Positions 1 through 7,297 of a DNA stretch of 64,000 bases are shown here, piece after piece. This stretch comes from CAVSNH01 sp963729275 (lineage in GTDB: Bacteria; Actinomycetota; Acidimicrobiia; Acidimicrobiales; RAAP-2), in the NCBI GenBank assembly GCA_963729275.1, contig CAVSNH010000013.1, positions 868,001 to 932,000 on the forward strand. The letters are read 5' to 3'. The notes below the pieces were generated by a model, which saw nothing but the letters and a program-made list of their open reading frames with translations, was not told where the DNA came from and did not search any database. Each line of letters starts with the position of its first letter. Position 1 is the stretch's first letter. Both the position numbers and the translations under genes were made by a program.

Positions 1-99
1 CCTCGTCTCAACCACGAGGTCGCCGTCGAATCAGGGATGCGGGACGCCGAGTCAGCCACACTGCTAACCCAGTTCTTCGCCGGCCGGCGTGACGGGTAG
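1..99 (+). CDS. C-terminal fragment of an unidentified protein
   Basis: The frame is open from the first base of the window to a TAG at 97-99 and encodes 32 residues ending LTQFFAGRRDG. The upstream part of the gene lies outside the window. The tail reads as a short strand (LNHEVAV) followed by an amphipathic helix, and it ends 10 bp before a tRNA gene, which fits a true gene end. The strand-helix ending is loosely like the C-terminus of phospholipase D / cardiolipin synthase proteins, but 32 residues are too few to name a family. Confidence 0.55.
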   Translation, partial: PRLNHEVAVESGMRDAESATLLTQFFAGRRDG

Positions 100-109
100 C
101 CTCTCCGGC

Positions 110-196
110 GGAGGGATGCGAGAGTGGCCGAATCGGACGGTCTCGAAAACCGTTGTGCCCGTTTGGGTACCGTGGGTTCGAATCCCACTCCCTCCG
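110..196 (+). tRNA. tRNA-Ser(CGA)
   Basis: An 87-nt class II tRNA. The acceptor arm GGAGGGA (110-116) pairs with TCCCTCC (189-195), with discriminator G at 196. The anticodon stem ACGGT/ACCGT closes the loop CTCGAAA, giving anticodon CGA (serine, UCG codons). The extra stem-loop in the variable region and the GGTTCGAATCC T-arm are as expected for tRNA-Ser. CCA is not encoded. Confidence 0.96.
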
Positions 197-329
197 CTCG
201 GCACCAAGTTACCAAGTAGGTGCAGGTCAGTCCGGGCGCCGTCTGTCGGATCGCCCAGTCATGGAAGCGCGGCGTTTCGAACCCGCGGACCTTGAGTATC
301 CGGTTCGGACACCATGTCCTGCGATGTCG

Positions 330-743
330 TCAGCGAGTTTCGTCCCCGGCCAGGTGTTCAGCCATCGCACGATGCAGCTGCTCGGAGATCCCGGGATCGA
401 CCTCGAGGAGTGCGGAGAATTCGCGCCGACCGATCACATCGATAACGACATCGGTCTTGGCCAAGACCGTGGCTGTGCGCCGCCGATCGCTGAGAAGCGC
501 AATCTCGCCGAAACACGAGCCGGCACTGCAGGTGTTGACCACCTCGCCATCGATGATCACATCTACTGTGCCGTCCAGGACCACGATGAACTCGTGGCCT
601 ATCCCACCCTGCTGGGTCAGCTCCCGACCTTCGCCAAGCTCGAGTCTCGTGGTCAGGTTCGACACCCGCTCGAGTTGTTTTCTGGATAGACCAGCGAACA
701 AGGGAACCTCGGCAAGTAGCTCGGCAGTGGTTTTAAAGGCCAT
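330..743 (-). CDS. Cyclic-nucleotide-binding domain protein
   Basis: A 137-residue protein that is almost entirely one cyclic-nucleotide-binding (CAP effector) fold, about residues 10-130. The phosphate-binding cassette is visible as FGEIALLSDRRRTATV at residues 78-93, with the glutamate and arginine that contact cyclic nucleotide phosphate and ribose in this family. There is no helix-turn-helix, transmembrane segment or kinase domain, so it is not a complete Crp-type regulator. The start was chosen because AAGGAGG lies 8 nt upstream of the ATG; the open frame extends further upstream without another such site. It is probably a stand-alone cAMP sensor; partner unknown. Confidence 0.85.
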   Translation of the reverse strand: MAFKTTAELLAEVPLFAGLSRKQLERVSNLTTRLELGEGRELTQQGGIGHEFIVVLDGTVDVIIDGEVVNTCSAGSCFGEIALLSDRRRTATVLAKTDVVIDVIGRREFSALLEVDPGISEQLHRAMAEHLAGDETR

Positions 744-1006
744 CTGGTGCCCTCCTTCGACAGTCCCAGTCTGCCCCGACGGCGCCGATGGCGCTCTGCG
801 TCGGCCCCAATGACGAACTGCATCGTCCTGTCGGCGAGCACTGATCAGGCAGAGGGTCGAGGTTGGCAACACCGCGTCGAAGAGCCGCCCTCATCGTGGA
901 CAGCGCACTGGCCCACCATCATGGTAGGAAGGGTGGCCGCCTCCCGAGGAGGGTCCGAAGGAAGTCCGATGCTTTCTGCTCTGGGCCGACTGTCTGGTGC
1001 CACCGG

Positions 1007-1762
1007 ATGGCCACCGTGACCTGGTTCCGCGGTCATCGAGACGAGATCGCCTTCGCCGCTGCGCTGCTGGCACCCCTCGCCGTCGCCGCCGCCCTCGTCC
1101 CGTTTCGCACGAGTTTCGCCAACACGGCCTCGGCCCTCGTCCTCGTTGCCGTCGTTGTGGCCGTCGCCGCCAACGGTCGGCGCATTCCCGGCTTCATCGC
1201 CGCCGTGTCGGCCAGCCTGTGGTTCGACTTCTTCCTCACGCAGCCCTACGAGCGGTTCTCCATCACCCACCGGTCCGACATCGAGACGACCATCAGCCTC
1301 TTCGTCGTGGGGATCGCCGTGACCGAGATCGCCGTTCGCAACCGCTTCCATCGCGGGGTCGCCCAAGAGGAGTCGAGTTACGTCGGCCTCATCTACCGAC
1401 TCTCCGAGCTCGTCGCCGGTGGTGCACCGGCGGACCGGGTCATCGAGGTGGCGACCGACGTATTGATCGAATTGCTCTACCTTCGGAGCTGTCGGTTCGT
1501 CGAAGGTGCGTCCCGGCAGCGGCTGGGCCGGATCGAGCACGACGGCACGGTCCACCTCGGGGCGTTTCGTTGGGGAGCCCATCAGATGGGACTGCCCGGG
1601 CGAGAGCTCGAACTGCAGGTCTACAGCCAGGGTCGTCAGCTCGGACGGTTCCTCATGGAGCCCACACCCGGATCGCCCATCTCCCTCGAGCGCCGGGTCG
1701 TCGCCGTGGCCATCGCCGACCAGGTGGGGTCGGCGCTGCTCCCGGATCTCCGTCTTGCCTGA
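1007..1762 (+). CDS. DUF4118 (KdpD-like) membrane sensor protein without a kinase domain
   Basis: A 251-residue protein with four closely spaced membrane segments (about 14-33, 39-55, 60-77, 94-112). The third ends in LWFDFFLTQPYERFSI, the hallmark of the DUF4118 region of KdpD-type sensor kinases. The soluble C-terminal half (about 120-250) looks GAF-like. There is no histidine-kinase phosphoacceptor or ATPase domain, so it is either a receptor for a separate partner or a remnant. The chosen ATG removes an arginine-rich N-terminal stretch that looks non-coding; no strong ribosome site marks it. It converges on the ABC permease gene 17 bp away. Confidence 0.75.
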   Translation: MATVTWFRGHRDEIAFAAALLAPLAVAAALVPFRTSFANTASALVLVAVVVAVAANGRRIPGFIAAVSASLWFDFFLTQPYERFSITHRSDIETTISLFVVGIAVTEIAVRNRFHRGVAQEESSYVGLIYRLSELVAGGAPADRVIEVATDVLIELLYLRSCRFVEGASRQRLGRIEHDGTVHLGAFRWGAHQMGLPGRELELQVYSQGRQLGRFLMEPTPGSPISLERRVVAVAIADQVGSALLPDLRLA

Positions 1763-1779
1763 GCACCGGGCCGCGGGCC

Positions 1780-2652
1780 TTACTCCGTCGTCCGCTTCCT
1801 GAAGAAGTAGGAAGCCAGGGGCGCGGCTACGGCCAGGATCACCACTGACCACAGCAATGCTGCTTCCACCGGGTGCTGCATGGGCCAGGCCGAGATGGTG
1901 GCCGAGGGGTTGGGGTTGCCCCAGAGGTGCCGGGCCCCGGCGGTGACGGCACTCACCGGATTCCAATCCGCCACCGTCTGCAGCCAGGTGGGCATGTGCT
2001 GAGTCGGCACCATGGCGTTGGACACGAAGGCCAGCGGGAACAGCACGATGAACCCGAAGGAGCCGGCTGACTCCGGGCTCTTGCTGTTGAGCCCGACAAT
2101 GGCGGCAACCCACGAGAGGGCGTAGGCGAAGAAGAGCACGAGGGCGAAGCCACCGACGATCGACACAGGGCTGCTGTCGGAGCGCCAACCGACGGCGAGG
2201 CCGGTCAGGGCCACGATCAACGCGCACAAGCAGGAGGTCATGAGGTCGGCGATGGATCGGCCGACGAGGACCGCAGCCCGCCACATGGGCAAAGCGCGGA
2301 CTCGGTCGATCATCCCCTCGTGCAGGTCGGTGCTCAGCCCGATGGCCGTTCCCATCGTCGAGGTGACCAGGTTCAAGGCCAACAGTCCGGCCAGGACGAA
2401 GTCCTTGTAGCTGCCGCCACCGGGGATGGGAATGCCGCCTCCGAAGATGTAGATGAACAGCACCGTGAAAAGGACCGGCTGGATGGTGACGTCGGAGAGC
2501 TGCATGGGCTCCCGGGAGATGTGCACCAGATTGCGCCACGTCATCGACCACACGTTCCGGATGGGGCTCCCGGCCTTGGCCACCAGCCCCTGGGCGGTAC
2601 GTTCGTCGGGGCGAGTGGCCAGGGTCGTCGCCGTCGTCGTCATCGTGCTCAT
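1780..2652 (-). CDS. ABC-2 type exporter permease, DrrB family
   Basis: A 290-residue integral membrane protein of the ABC-2 (DrrB/daunorubicin-resistance) type. A cytoplasmic N-terminus with the family pattern WSMTWRNLVHISREPMQL precedes about six membrane segments. The loop DLHEGMIDRVRALPMWRAA (DLxxGxxDRxRxxPxxR) is characteristic of these permeases. Its start overlaps the end of the ATPase gene by 4 bp (ATGA), so the two are translationally coupled and form one exporter. The substrate is unknown; such pairs export drugs, glycolipids or other hydrophobic molecules. Expression is probably controlled by the divergent TetR repressor. Confidence 0.9.
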   Translation of the reverse strand: MSTMTTTATTLATRPDERTAQGLVAKAGSPIRNVWSMTWRNLVHISREPMQLSDVTIQPVLFTVLFIYIFGGGIPIPGGGSYKDFVLAGLLALNLVTSTMGTAIGLSTDLHEGMIDRVRALPMWRAAVLVGRSIADLMTSCLCALIVALTGLAVGWRSDSSPVSIVGGFALVLFFAYALSWVAAIVGLNSKSPESAGSFGFIVLFPLAFVSNAMVPTQHMPTWLQTVADWNPVSAVTAGARHLWGNPNPSATISAWPMQHPVEAALLWSVVILAVAAPLASYFFRKRTTE

Positions 2653-3686
2653 ACGGTGGCTCCTTCGAGCTCGTCGGGGCCGGGGGCGGCCGCTTGCGCC
2701 GCCGAGACATCGCCCGGCGTCTCGTCCTCCTCGATGCGACCGTCCTCCTCGATGTGACCGCCCGTCAGCGCGAAGAAGACGTCGTCCAGCGAGGGCTTAC
2801 GGATCTCGATGTCGTCGACCAGAGCCCCCGCCGCGTCCAGCGCCCGCACGACCAAGGTCCCCAAGCCGGGCCGGTGGTCCACGCCCGCGCTGAGCCGTCG
2901 ACCGTCGTCGCTCACGCTGACCGTGCCGTTGACCAGTGAGGCGATGGCGGCGGCGGCACCCTGATGCGATTCGGACAGGGTCACCTCCAGCCGTGCGCTC
3001 CGGCTGGCCTCTTTCAATTCCAGTGGCGTGCCGTCGGCGATGACCTGACCGTGGTCGACGACGACGATTCGGTGGGCCAGCGCGTCCGCCTCCTCGAGAT
3101 ACTGGGTGGTGAGCAGCACCGTGACCCCCTCGGCGATCAAGTGCCGGATGGCCTCCCACACTCGTTGGCGACTGGTCGGGTCCAATCCGGTGGTCGGCTC
3201 GTCCAAGAAGAGCACCGGTGGCCGGGTCATCATGCTGGCGGCCAGGTCGAGCCGCCGTCGCATGCCGCCCGAATAGCCCTTGACGACGCGGTCGGCGGCA
3301 TCGGTCAGCTCGAACTGCTCGAGCAGCTCGGTCGCTCGGGCCTGGGACGTCGACCGCCCCATGTCGCTCAGCTCCCCCACCAGGACCAGGTTCTGCCGTC
3401 CGGTGAGGAGGCCATCGAGGGTGGCGTCCTGGGCGGCGACCCCGATGTGCCGGCGCACATCGGCGGGGCGGGCGACCACGTCGATGCCGGCGACGGCGGC
3501 CCGCCCCGCGTCCGGCCGGGCCAGGGTGGTGAGGATCCTCACCGCCGTCGTCTTCCCCGCTCCGTTCGGACCGAGGAGGCCGAGGATCGTCCCGGCTGGT
3601 ACGGAGAAGCCGACGCCGGCCAGAGCTCGGGTCGGCCCGTAGCTCTTGACCAGTCCGTCGGCCTCGATCATCACGTCGGTGGCCAT
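2649..3686 (-). CDS. ABC exporter ATP-binding subunit, DrrA family
   Basis: A 345-residue ATPase with Walker A GPNGAGKT (residues 39-46), signature YSGGMRRRLDLA (about 138-149), Walker B VLFLDEP (158-164) and a C-terminal region ending with the DrrA-family pattern PSLDDVFFALTG followed by an acidic tail. It energises the coupled DrrB-like permease. An AGGAGA ribosome site precedes the ATG at 3686. The promoter must lie in the 91-bp gap shared with tetR, which contains two operator-like palindromes. Confidence 0.93.
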   Translation of the reverse strand: MATDVMIEADGLVKSYGPTRALAGVGFSVPAGTILGLLGPNGAGKTTAVRILTTLARPDAGRAAVAGIDVVARPADVRRHIGVAAQDATLDGLLTGRQNLVLVGELSDMGRSTSQARATELLEQFELTDAADRVVKGYSGGMRRRLDLAASMMTRPPVLFLDEPTTGLDPTSRQRVWEAIRHLIAEGVTVLLTTQYLEEADALAHRIVVVDHGQVIADGTPLELKEASRSARLEVTLSESHQGAAAAIASLVNGTVSVSDDGRRLSAGVDHRPGLGTLVVRALDAAGALVDDIEIRKPSLDDVFFALTGGHIEEDGRIEEDETPGDVSAAQAAAPGPDELEGATV

Positions 3687-3720
3687 CGCTCGCTTCTCCT
3701 GCTCCGGGCGTCGGGTAGCA

Positions 3721-3769
3721 TTACTTACCGGTCGGATAGTAGGGGATCTACTTACCGGCCGTCAAGTAG
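3721..3769. promoter_or_regulatory. Tandem TetR-type operators between exporter and regulator
   Basis: Two copies of a 22-bp near-palindrome lie 27 bp apart. Copy two (3748-3769) has arms CTACTT/AAGTAG around a GGCC centre, 18 of 22 positions symmetric. Copy one (3721-3742) matches it at most positions (TTACTTACCGG...AGTAG). Copy two ends next to the tetR ribosome site. The position between divergent tetR and ABC genes fits autoregulation plus control of the exporter. Confidence 0.7.
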
Positions 3770-3777
3770 AAGGACCC

Positions 3778-4431
3778 ATGTCGAAGATGAGGGAGGACAC
3801 GAGCGTGGCCGGACCCGTCAGGACCCGGACTGTTGTCGCCGGCCACGAGCCGGAGGGGGATGCCGCGCCCGATGAAATCGTCTCCACCCGGACACGCATT
3901 CTCGACGTCGCCCTCGACCTCTTCGTCGAGAAGGGCTTCGACGGGACCTCGCTCCGCGAGATCGCCGAAAAGTTGGGCATCACCAAGGCGGCGATCTACT
4001 ACCACTTCGCTTCCAAGGACGACATCCTCATGGCGCTGCACCTGCGCCTCCATGAGTTCGGCAAAGAGGCGCTCAAACGGATGGTCGGGGCCCCGGTGAG
4101 CCTGCAGCTATGGGGCTCGCTGCTCGACGAGGTGCTCGGCCAGATGCTGATCCAGCGCAAGATCTTCCTCCTGCACGAGCGGAACCAGGCCGCGTTCGAG
4201 AAACTGCACCGCGACGAAGCGCACGAGGCTGAGCATGACGACTTCCAGAACGCCTTCCGCCGGGTCCTGGCCGATCCCGAGGTCCCGGTGCCAGACCGGG
4301 TCCGCATGGCCAGCGCCCTAGGCGCCGTGTTTGCCGGACTGTTCATGGCCGGCGATGCCTTTGCCGCCGTGCCCGACGACGAGCTTGGCGGGCTCCTTCG
4401 CGACATCGTTCACGACGTGCTGCACGACTGA
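3778..4431 (+). CDS. TetR-family transcriptional regulator
   Basis: A 217-residue regulator. The N-terminal DNA-binding domain covers about residues 36-82, with the helix-turn-helix SLREIAEKLGITKAAIYYHF at 58-77. The remaining helices form the ligand-binding and dimerisation domain typical of the family. A 30-residue disordered N-terminal extension precedes the fold. The ATG at 3778 was chosen because AGAAGGA sits just upstream. It is divergent from the DrrAB-like exporter, and the gap holds two palindromes, so it probably represses the exporter until a substrate-like ligand binds. Confidence 0.92.
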   Translation: MSKMREDTSVAGPVRTRTVVAGHEPEGDAAPDEIVSTRTRILDVALDLFVEKGFDGTSLREIAEKLGITKAAIYYHFASKDDILMALHLRLHEFGKEALKRMVGAPVSLQLWGSLLDEVLGQMLIQRKIFLLHERNQAAFEKLHRDEAHEAEHDDFQNAFRRVLADPEVPVPDRVRMASALGAVFAGLFMAGDAFAAVPDDELGGLLRDIVHDVLHD

Positions 4432-4440
4432 CCCGACGCC

Positions 4441-4476
4441 GCGGCCGACGGCCGCAGGCGCCGGCGCCGGCGCCGG
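4441..4476. terminator. GC-rich hairpin and GGCGCC run between convergent genes
   Basis: GCGGCC/GGCCGC (4441-4446 and 4450-4455) forms a perfect hairpin with a 3-nt loop. It is followed by about three and a half copies of a self-complementary GGCGCC unit up to the end of the next gene. It lies exactly between convergent tetR and the CGNR gene, where a bidirectional terminator is expected. There is no T-tract. Confidence 0.5.
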
Positions 4477-5073
4477 CTACGCGGACGTACTGGGCGGAGC
4501 GCCGGCTCTTCGTGACCGAAGGTTCCGGTTCTTCACCCTGTTGCCGCACACGGACATGTCGCACCAGGTTCCGCGGCGCGCGTGGGAGCGGTCATAGAAC
4601 GCCCAACGGCACTCGGAGTTGCGGCACGCCTTCAAGCGTTCCCATGTTCCGTCGTGTTGCGCGTCACGGATGATGACGACCAGACGGCCCAGGGCCAAAC
4701 GGTCTCCGCCACCCTCGAGCTCGAGCTCCACTGCCCCATCGGAGGAGATGGCCGGTTGGATCCAACTACCGCGAGCGACGGTTCGCAGCGCCGCCAACTC
4801 GGCCGCCGTCGGTGCAGGCCCACCGCCGTTGTGAATCAGCAGGCACCGGATGCTCTCCCGTAGCGCCCGAGCCAGGTTGAGGTCCTCGTCGGTCAGCCTC
4901 GCCCCCACCCCGAGCAGCCCGGTTTCGGTCAGCCAGTCGCGGGCAGAGGTGATCTCGCTCAGGATGTCGGTGCCCGAATCGCCCTCCCATGTGTTCACGA
5001 ATGACTGCACCAACACGGCGGGCATGGGGGCCGGCTTGGTCTCCTCGGGGGAAACCCAGGGTGGCATCGTCAT
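4477..5073 (-). CDS. ABATE / CGNR zinc-finger protein
   Basis: A 198-residue protein with the two-part architecture of the ABATE-CGNR family. The N-terminal helical ABATE domain (about 20-135) is a putative stress-sensing module. The C-terminal zinc finger has Cys150, Cys155, Cys171 and Cys176, the last within the diagnostic CGNR motif at 176-179, followed by basic residues. Proteins of this type are common in actinobacteria and are predicted DNA-binding regulators; the ligand is unknown. Two in-frame ATGs lie 6 nt apart at the start; the upstream one is used. It stands alone, convergent with tetR. Confidence 0.88.
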   Translation of the reverse strand: MTMPPWVSPEETKPAPMPAVLVQSFVNTWEGDSGTDILSEITSARDWLTETGLLGVGARLTDEDLNLARALRESIRCLLIHNGGGPAPTAAELAALRTVARGSWIQPAISSDGAVELELEGGGDRLALGRLVVIIRDAQHDGTWERLKACRNSECRWAFYDRSHARRGTWCDMSVCGNRVKNRNLRSRRAGAPPSTSA

Positions 5074-5207
5074 TAGGCCAGCTTAGCCCTGGTGACCTTC
5101 AAAACAGCTTGACTGGTCTGACCATGACCGATATAGTTATTTTGGTAGTCACTAACCGGCAAAACACGTGGTGAGGTGGCGAATCCCTGGAAGGGGGAGG
5201 AGCACAA

Positions 5208-5663
5208 ATGATCGTGATCCTGGAGCAAGGCGCCGGCCTGGCCGTCCATCGGGTCGGATGTCTCGAGCGGTTGCGAACTCGGATGAGGGCGTCCCGTCTC
5301 GATCGCAAACTGGCCGACGGTGCCTCCCCCGAGGGGAGCGTCGCCTTGGCCATCCGTGCCCGGGTGCTCGCCCAGCCTTCGGAGGGGGCTCGGCTGGCCG
5401 ACGCCCTCGAGCGGATCGTTGGGGCTGCCGACCCCTCGAGCTCCTCCCGCCTCAAGGTCCCGGTCAACCGGCAGGCGGTGCGTGCCGCCGGCACGGAGCT
5501 TCGAGCCATCATCGACCTCCTCCGCTCCGGGCCCGTGGACGTGCGCACCATCGCCACGATCCGGAACCTCGTCGCACAGGGAAACAGCCCGCTCTACCGC
5601 CTGGACACGACGGGCGACCTCCGAGCCGAACTTCTTGCATGTGTGCCCGCCGCCACTTCGTGA
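5208..5663 (+). CDS. Conserved-looking hypothetical protein
   Basis: A 151-residue soluble, mainly helical protein that I do not recognise. It has no cysteine cluster, membrane segment or catalytic motif. Regular Leu/Ala/Arg spacing (LADALERIV, ELRAIIDLLRSG, VRTIATIRNLVAQG) suggests a helical bundle. The ATG is well marked by GGGGGAGGAGC. It is divergent from the CGNR gene; the 134-bp gap is unusually AT-rich (around 5100-5170) and probably holds both promoters. Confidence 0.72.
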   Translation: MIVILEQGAGLAVHRVGCLERLRTRMRASRLDRKLADGASPEGSVALAIRARVLAQPSEGARLADALERIVGAADPSSSSRLKVPVNRQAVRAAGTELRAIIDLLRSGPVDVRTIATIRNLVAQGNSPLYRLDTTGDLRAELLACVPAATS

Positions 5664-5786
5664 CCATTTCGTGACGAACCGCGAAGCGTAGGAGACAGGC
5701 GACGTCGGGATTCATGCCCGTCGAGCGGGGGTCGAGCAGTGTCGTGCCTCCCAACCTGGCTGCCCGAGCCACCGGGGTGACGGCCG

Positions 5787-6311
5787 TCAGAGGACCGGGG
5801 AACCGTACATCTCGCCGAGTGGATCGCTGATGAGCTCGAGGCGCGCCGCGTCCGGGTCCCGGAAGTAGAGGGAGGACCCATCGACGTGCTGGCACGCAAT
5901 ACCGGCCGCCTCGAGGTTCGACCGCAGCCGCTCCCAGCGCTGAGGCTCCACCGAGATGGCCAGATGGTGAAGCCCACCCAGCACCTCCTCATAGGGGGCG
6001 AGGTCGAGCCCCGGGAGATCGAAGAAGGCCAACGCGTTGCCCTTCCCGATGTCGAAGAAGAAATGGGTCGAGCCGCCGTAGTCGCGGTTCTCGAAGATCT
6101 CGGTGAGCGGGAACTCGAGGATGCCCTGGTAGAAATTGATCGTTCGCTCGACATCGGCCACGAGCAGCGCCACGTGGTGGACACCGCGAGCGGAGGAGGC
6201 CGGCCGAACGTCTCGTGACGTGAGGTAACGGTCGGCGAGCTTTTTGCGCCGGACGGCGGCCGCTTCTTTGTCCTCGCCCTGCAAGCCGGCCATTGACGTG
6301 GCGTCGTTCAT
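5787..6311 (-). CDS. VOC-superfamily (glyoxalase/extradiol dioxygenase-like) protein
   Basis: A 174-residue vicinal-oxygen-chelate protein. Two beta-alpha-beta repeats follow a 40-residue polar extension. Metal-ligand candidates are His46 (GVHHVALLV), His116 (GGLHHLAISV) and Glu159 (ARLELISDP), the spacing expected of a single-chain VOC metal site. The pattern YFRDPDAARLEL is common in uncharacterised VOC dioxygenases. The substrate cannot be deduced. It lies 54 bp downstream of the end of its same-strand neighbour, the alpha/beta hydrolase. Confidence 0.85.
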   Translation of the reverse strand: MNDATSMAGLQGEDKEAAAVRRKKLADRYLTSRDVRPASSARGVHHVALLVADVERTINFYQGILEFPLTEIFENRDYGGSTHFFFDIGKGNALAFFDLPGLDLAPYEEVLGGLHHLAISVEPQRWERLRSNLEAAGIACQHVDGSSLYFRDPDAARLELISDPLGEMYGSPVL

Positions 6312-6365
6312 GTCGGAGAAGGGTACGCCCGGACGGAGCTTGCCACCCTTCGTTGCCGCGCCCTC

Positions 6366-7241
6366 TCAGGCGGCGGCCGTGGCCCGGGTGGCGTTGGCGA
6401 CGATGGCTTCCACCACCTGGTCCCAGACCTCCGGCGGCAGGCTGTGGCCCATGCCCGGGATGACGAGGAGCTCGGCTCCGGGAATGGCCGCGGCGGTGGC
6501 ACGACCGCCGCTCACGTTGATCAGGGCGTCGTCCTCTCCGTGGATGACCAGCGCCGGGACGTGCACCGAGCCCAGGGCTTCGGTGCGGTCGGGCGAGGCG
6601 ATGACGGCCGCCAGCTGCCGGGCCACTCCCTCCGGATAGAACGACCGGTCGAAGGCGGCCCCGGCCCGGCGGCGGACCTCGGTCTCGTCGAAGGGGAAGC
6701 CCGGCGACCCGATGACCTTCCAGGTCTCGACCTCGTGGTCACAGAAGGCCTCACGTTCCGTCGGCGGTGGGGTGAGGAGGACCTGCAGGGCCGCGTCGGA
6801 CGGACGGCCGACCGACGGATCTCCGGTCGTGGACATGATCGAACACAGGCTCCGCACCAGATCGGGGCGGTCGATGGCCAGCTGCTGCACGATCATCCCG
6901 CCCATGGACACGCCGACCACATGGGCAGGGGCCAGCCCCAGCGCCTCGATGAGCCCGGCGGCATCGGCGGCCATGTCGGCCACCCGATAGGGCGCCGTCG
7001 ACCGGTCGCCACTGAGGATGGCCGCAAGATCGGGTGTCGGCTTGTCGTCGAACTTGGTGGAGAGGCCGACGTCGCGGTTGTCGTAGCGGGTGACGGCGAA
7101 CCCGCGGTCGCTGATCTTCCGGCACAGATCGTCAGCCCAGTCGATCAGCTGGCCGCCGAGGCCGTGAACCAAGAGCAGCGGATCACCCGACCCGATGGTC
7201 TCGTCGCAGAGGTCGATTCCGTTGGCGTGAACGGTGGGCAT
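6366..7241 (-). CDS. Alpha/beta hydrolase
   Basis: A 291-residue alpha/beta hydrolase. The oxyanion segment HGLGG is at 26-30, the nucleophile Ser112 in GVSMGG, the acid around Asp237 (HGEDDALI) and the catalytic His266 (GMGHSLP). The sequence YDNRDVGLS and length match the TAP-like / aclacinomycin-methylesterase-like group common in actinobacteria. The substrate is unknown. The start ATG at 7241 begins directly with MPTVHANGIDL, the first strand of the fold; the open frame upstream looks non-coding. Confidence 0.9.
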   Translation of the reverse strand: MPTVHANGIDLCDETIGSGDPLLLVHGLGGQLIDWADDLCRKISDRGFAVTRYDNRDVGLSTKFDDKPTPDLAAILSGDRSTAPYRVADMAADAAGLIEALGLAPAHVVGVSMGGMIVQQLAIDRPDLVRSLCSIMSTTGDPSVGRPSDAALQVLLTPPPTEREAFCDHEVETWKVIGSPGFPFDETEVRRRAGAAFDRSFYPEGVARQLAAVIASPDRTEALGSVHVPALVIHGEDDALINVSGGRATAAAIPGAELLVIPGMGHSLPPEVWDQVVEAIVANATRATAAA

Positions 7242-7297
7242 GGATCGACTGTAACCACCGGGCCGGAGCGTCGCCCTGAGATGCGACCGTCCTCCCC

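Noticed and set aside
197..329. tRNA-like sequence on the minus strand (GGTTCGAAA with nearby CCA-like ends) just after tRNA-Ser
   Set aside because: A T-loop-like string is present, but the flanking stem does not pair and there is no anticodon arm; no integrase or attachment repeat accompanies it.
845..2710. Very long open frame (over 600 codons) on the minus strand, overlapping the DUF4118 and ABC permease genes
   Set aside because: It reads as Arg/Gly/Pro/His-rich nonsense, overlaps better-supported genes, and long empty frames are normal at 70% GC. Similar shadows at 27752-29143, 46498-48204 and 13697-14872 were dropped for the same reason.
1780..4431. Antibiotic self-resistance locus of a biosynthetic gene cluster (DrrAB plus TetR)
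   Set aside because: No polyketide, peptide-synthetase or tailoring genes are nearby; DrrAB-TetR units are common as general exporters.
4456..4476. GGCGCC tandem run as a restriction-site array or recombination site
   Set aside because: Only about three and a half units, between convergent genes beside a hairpin; a terminator-type role is simpler.
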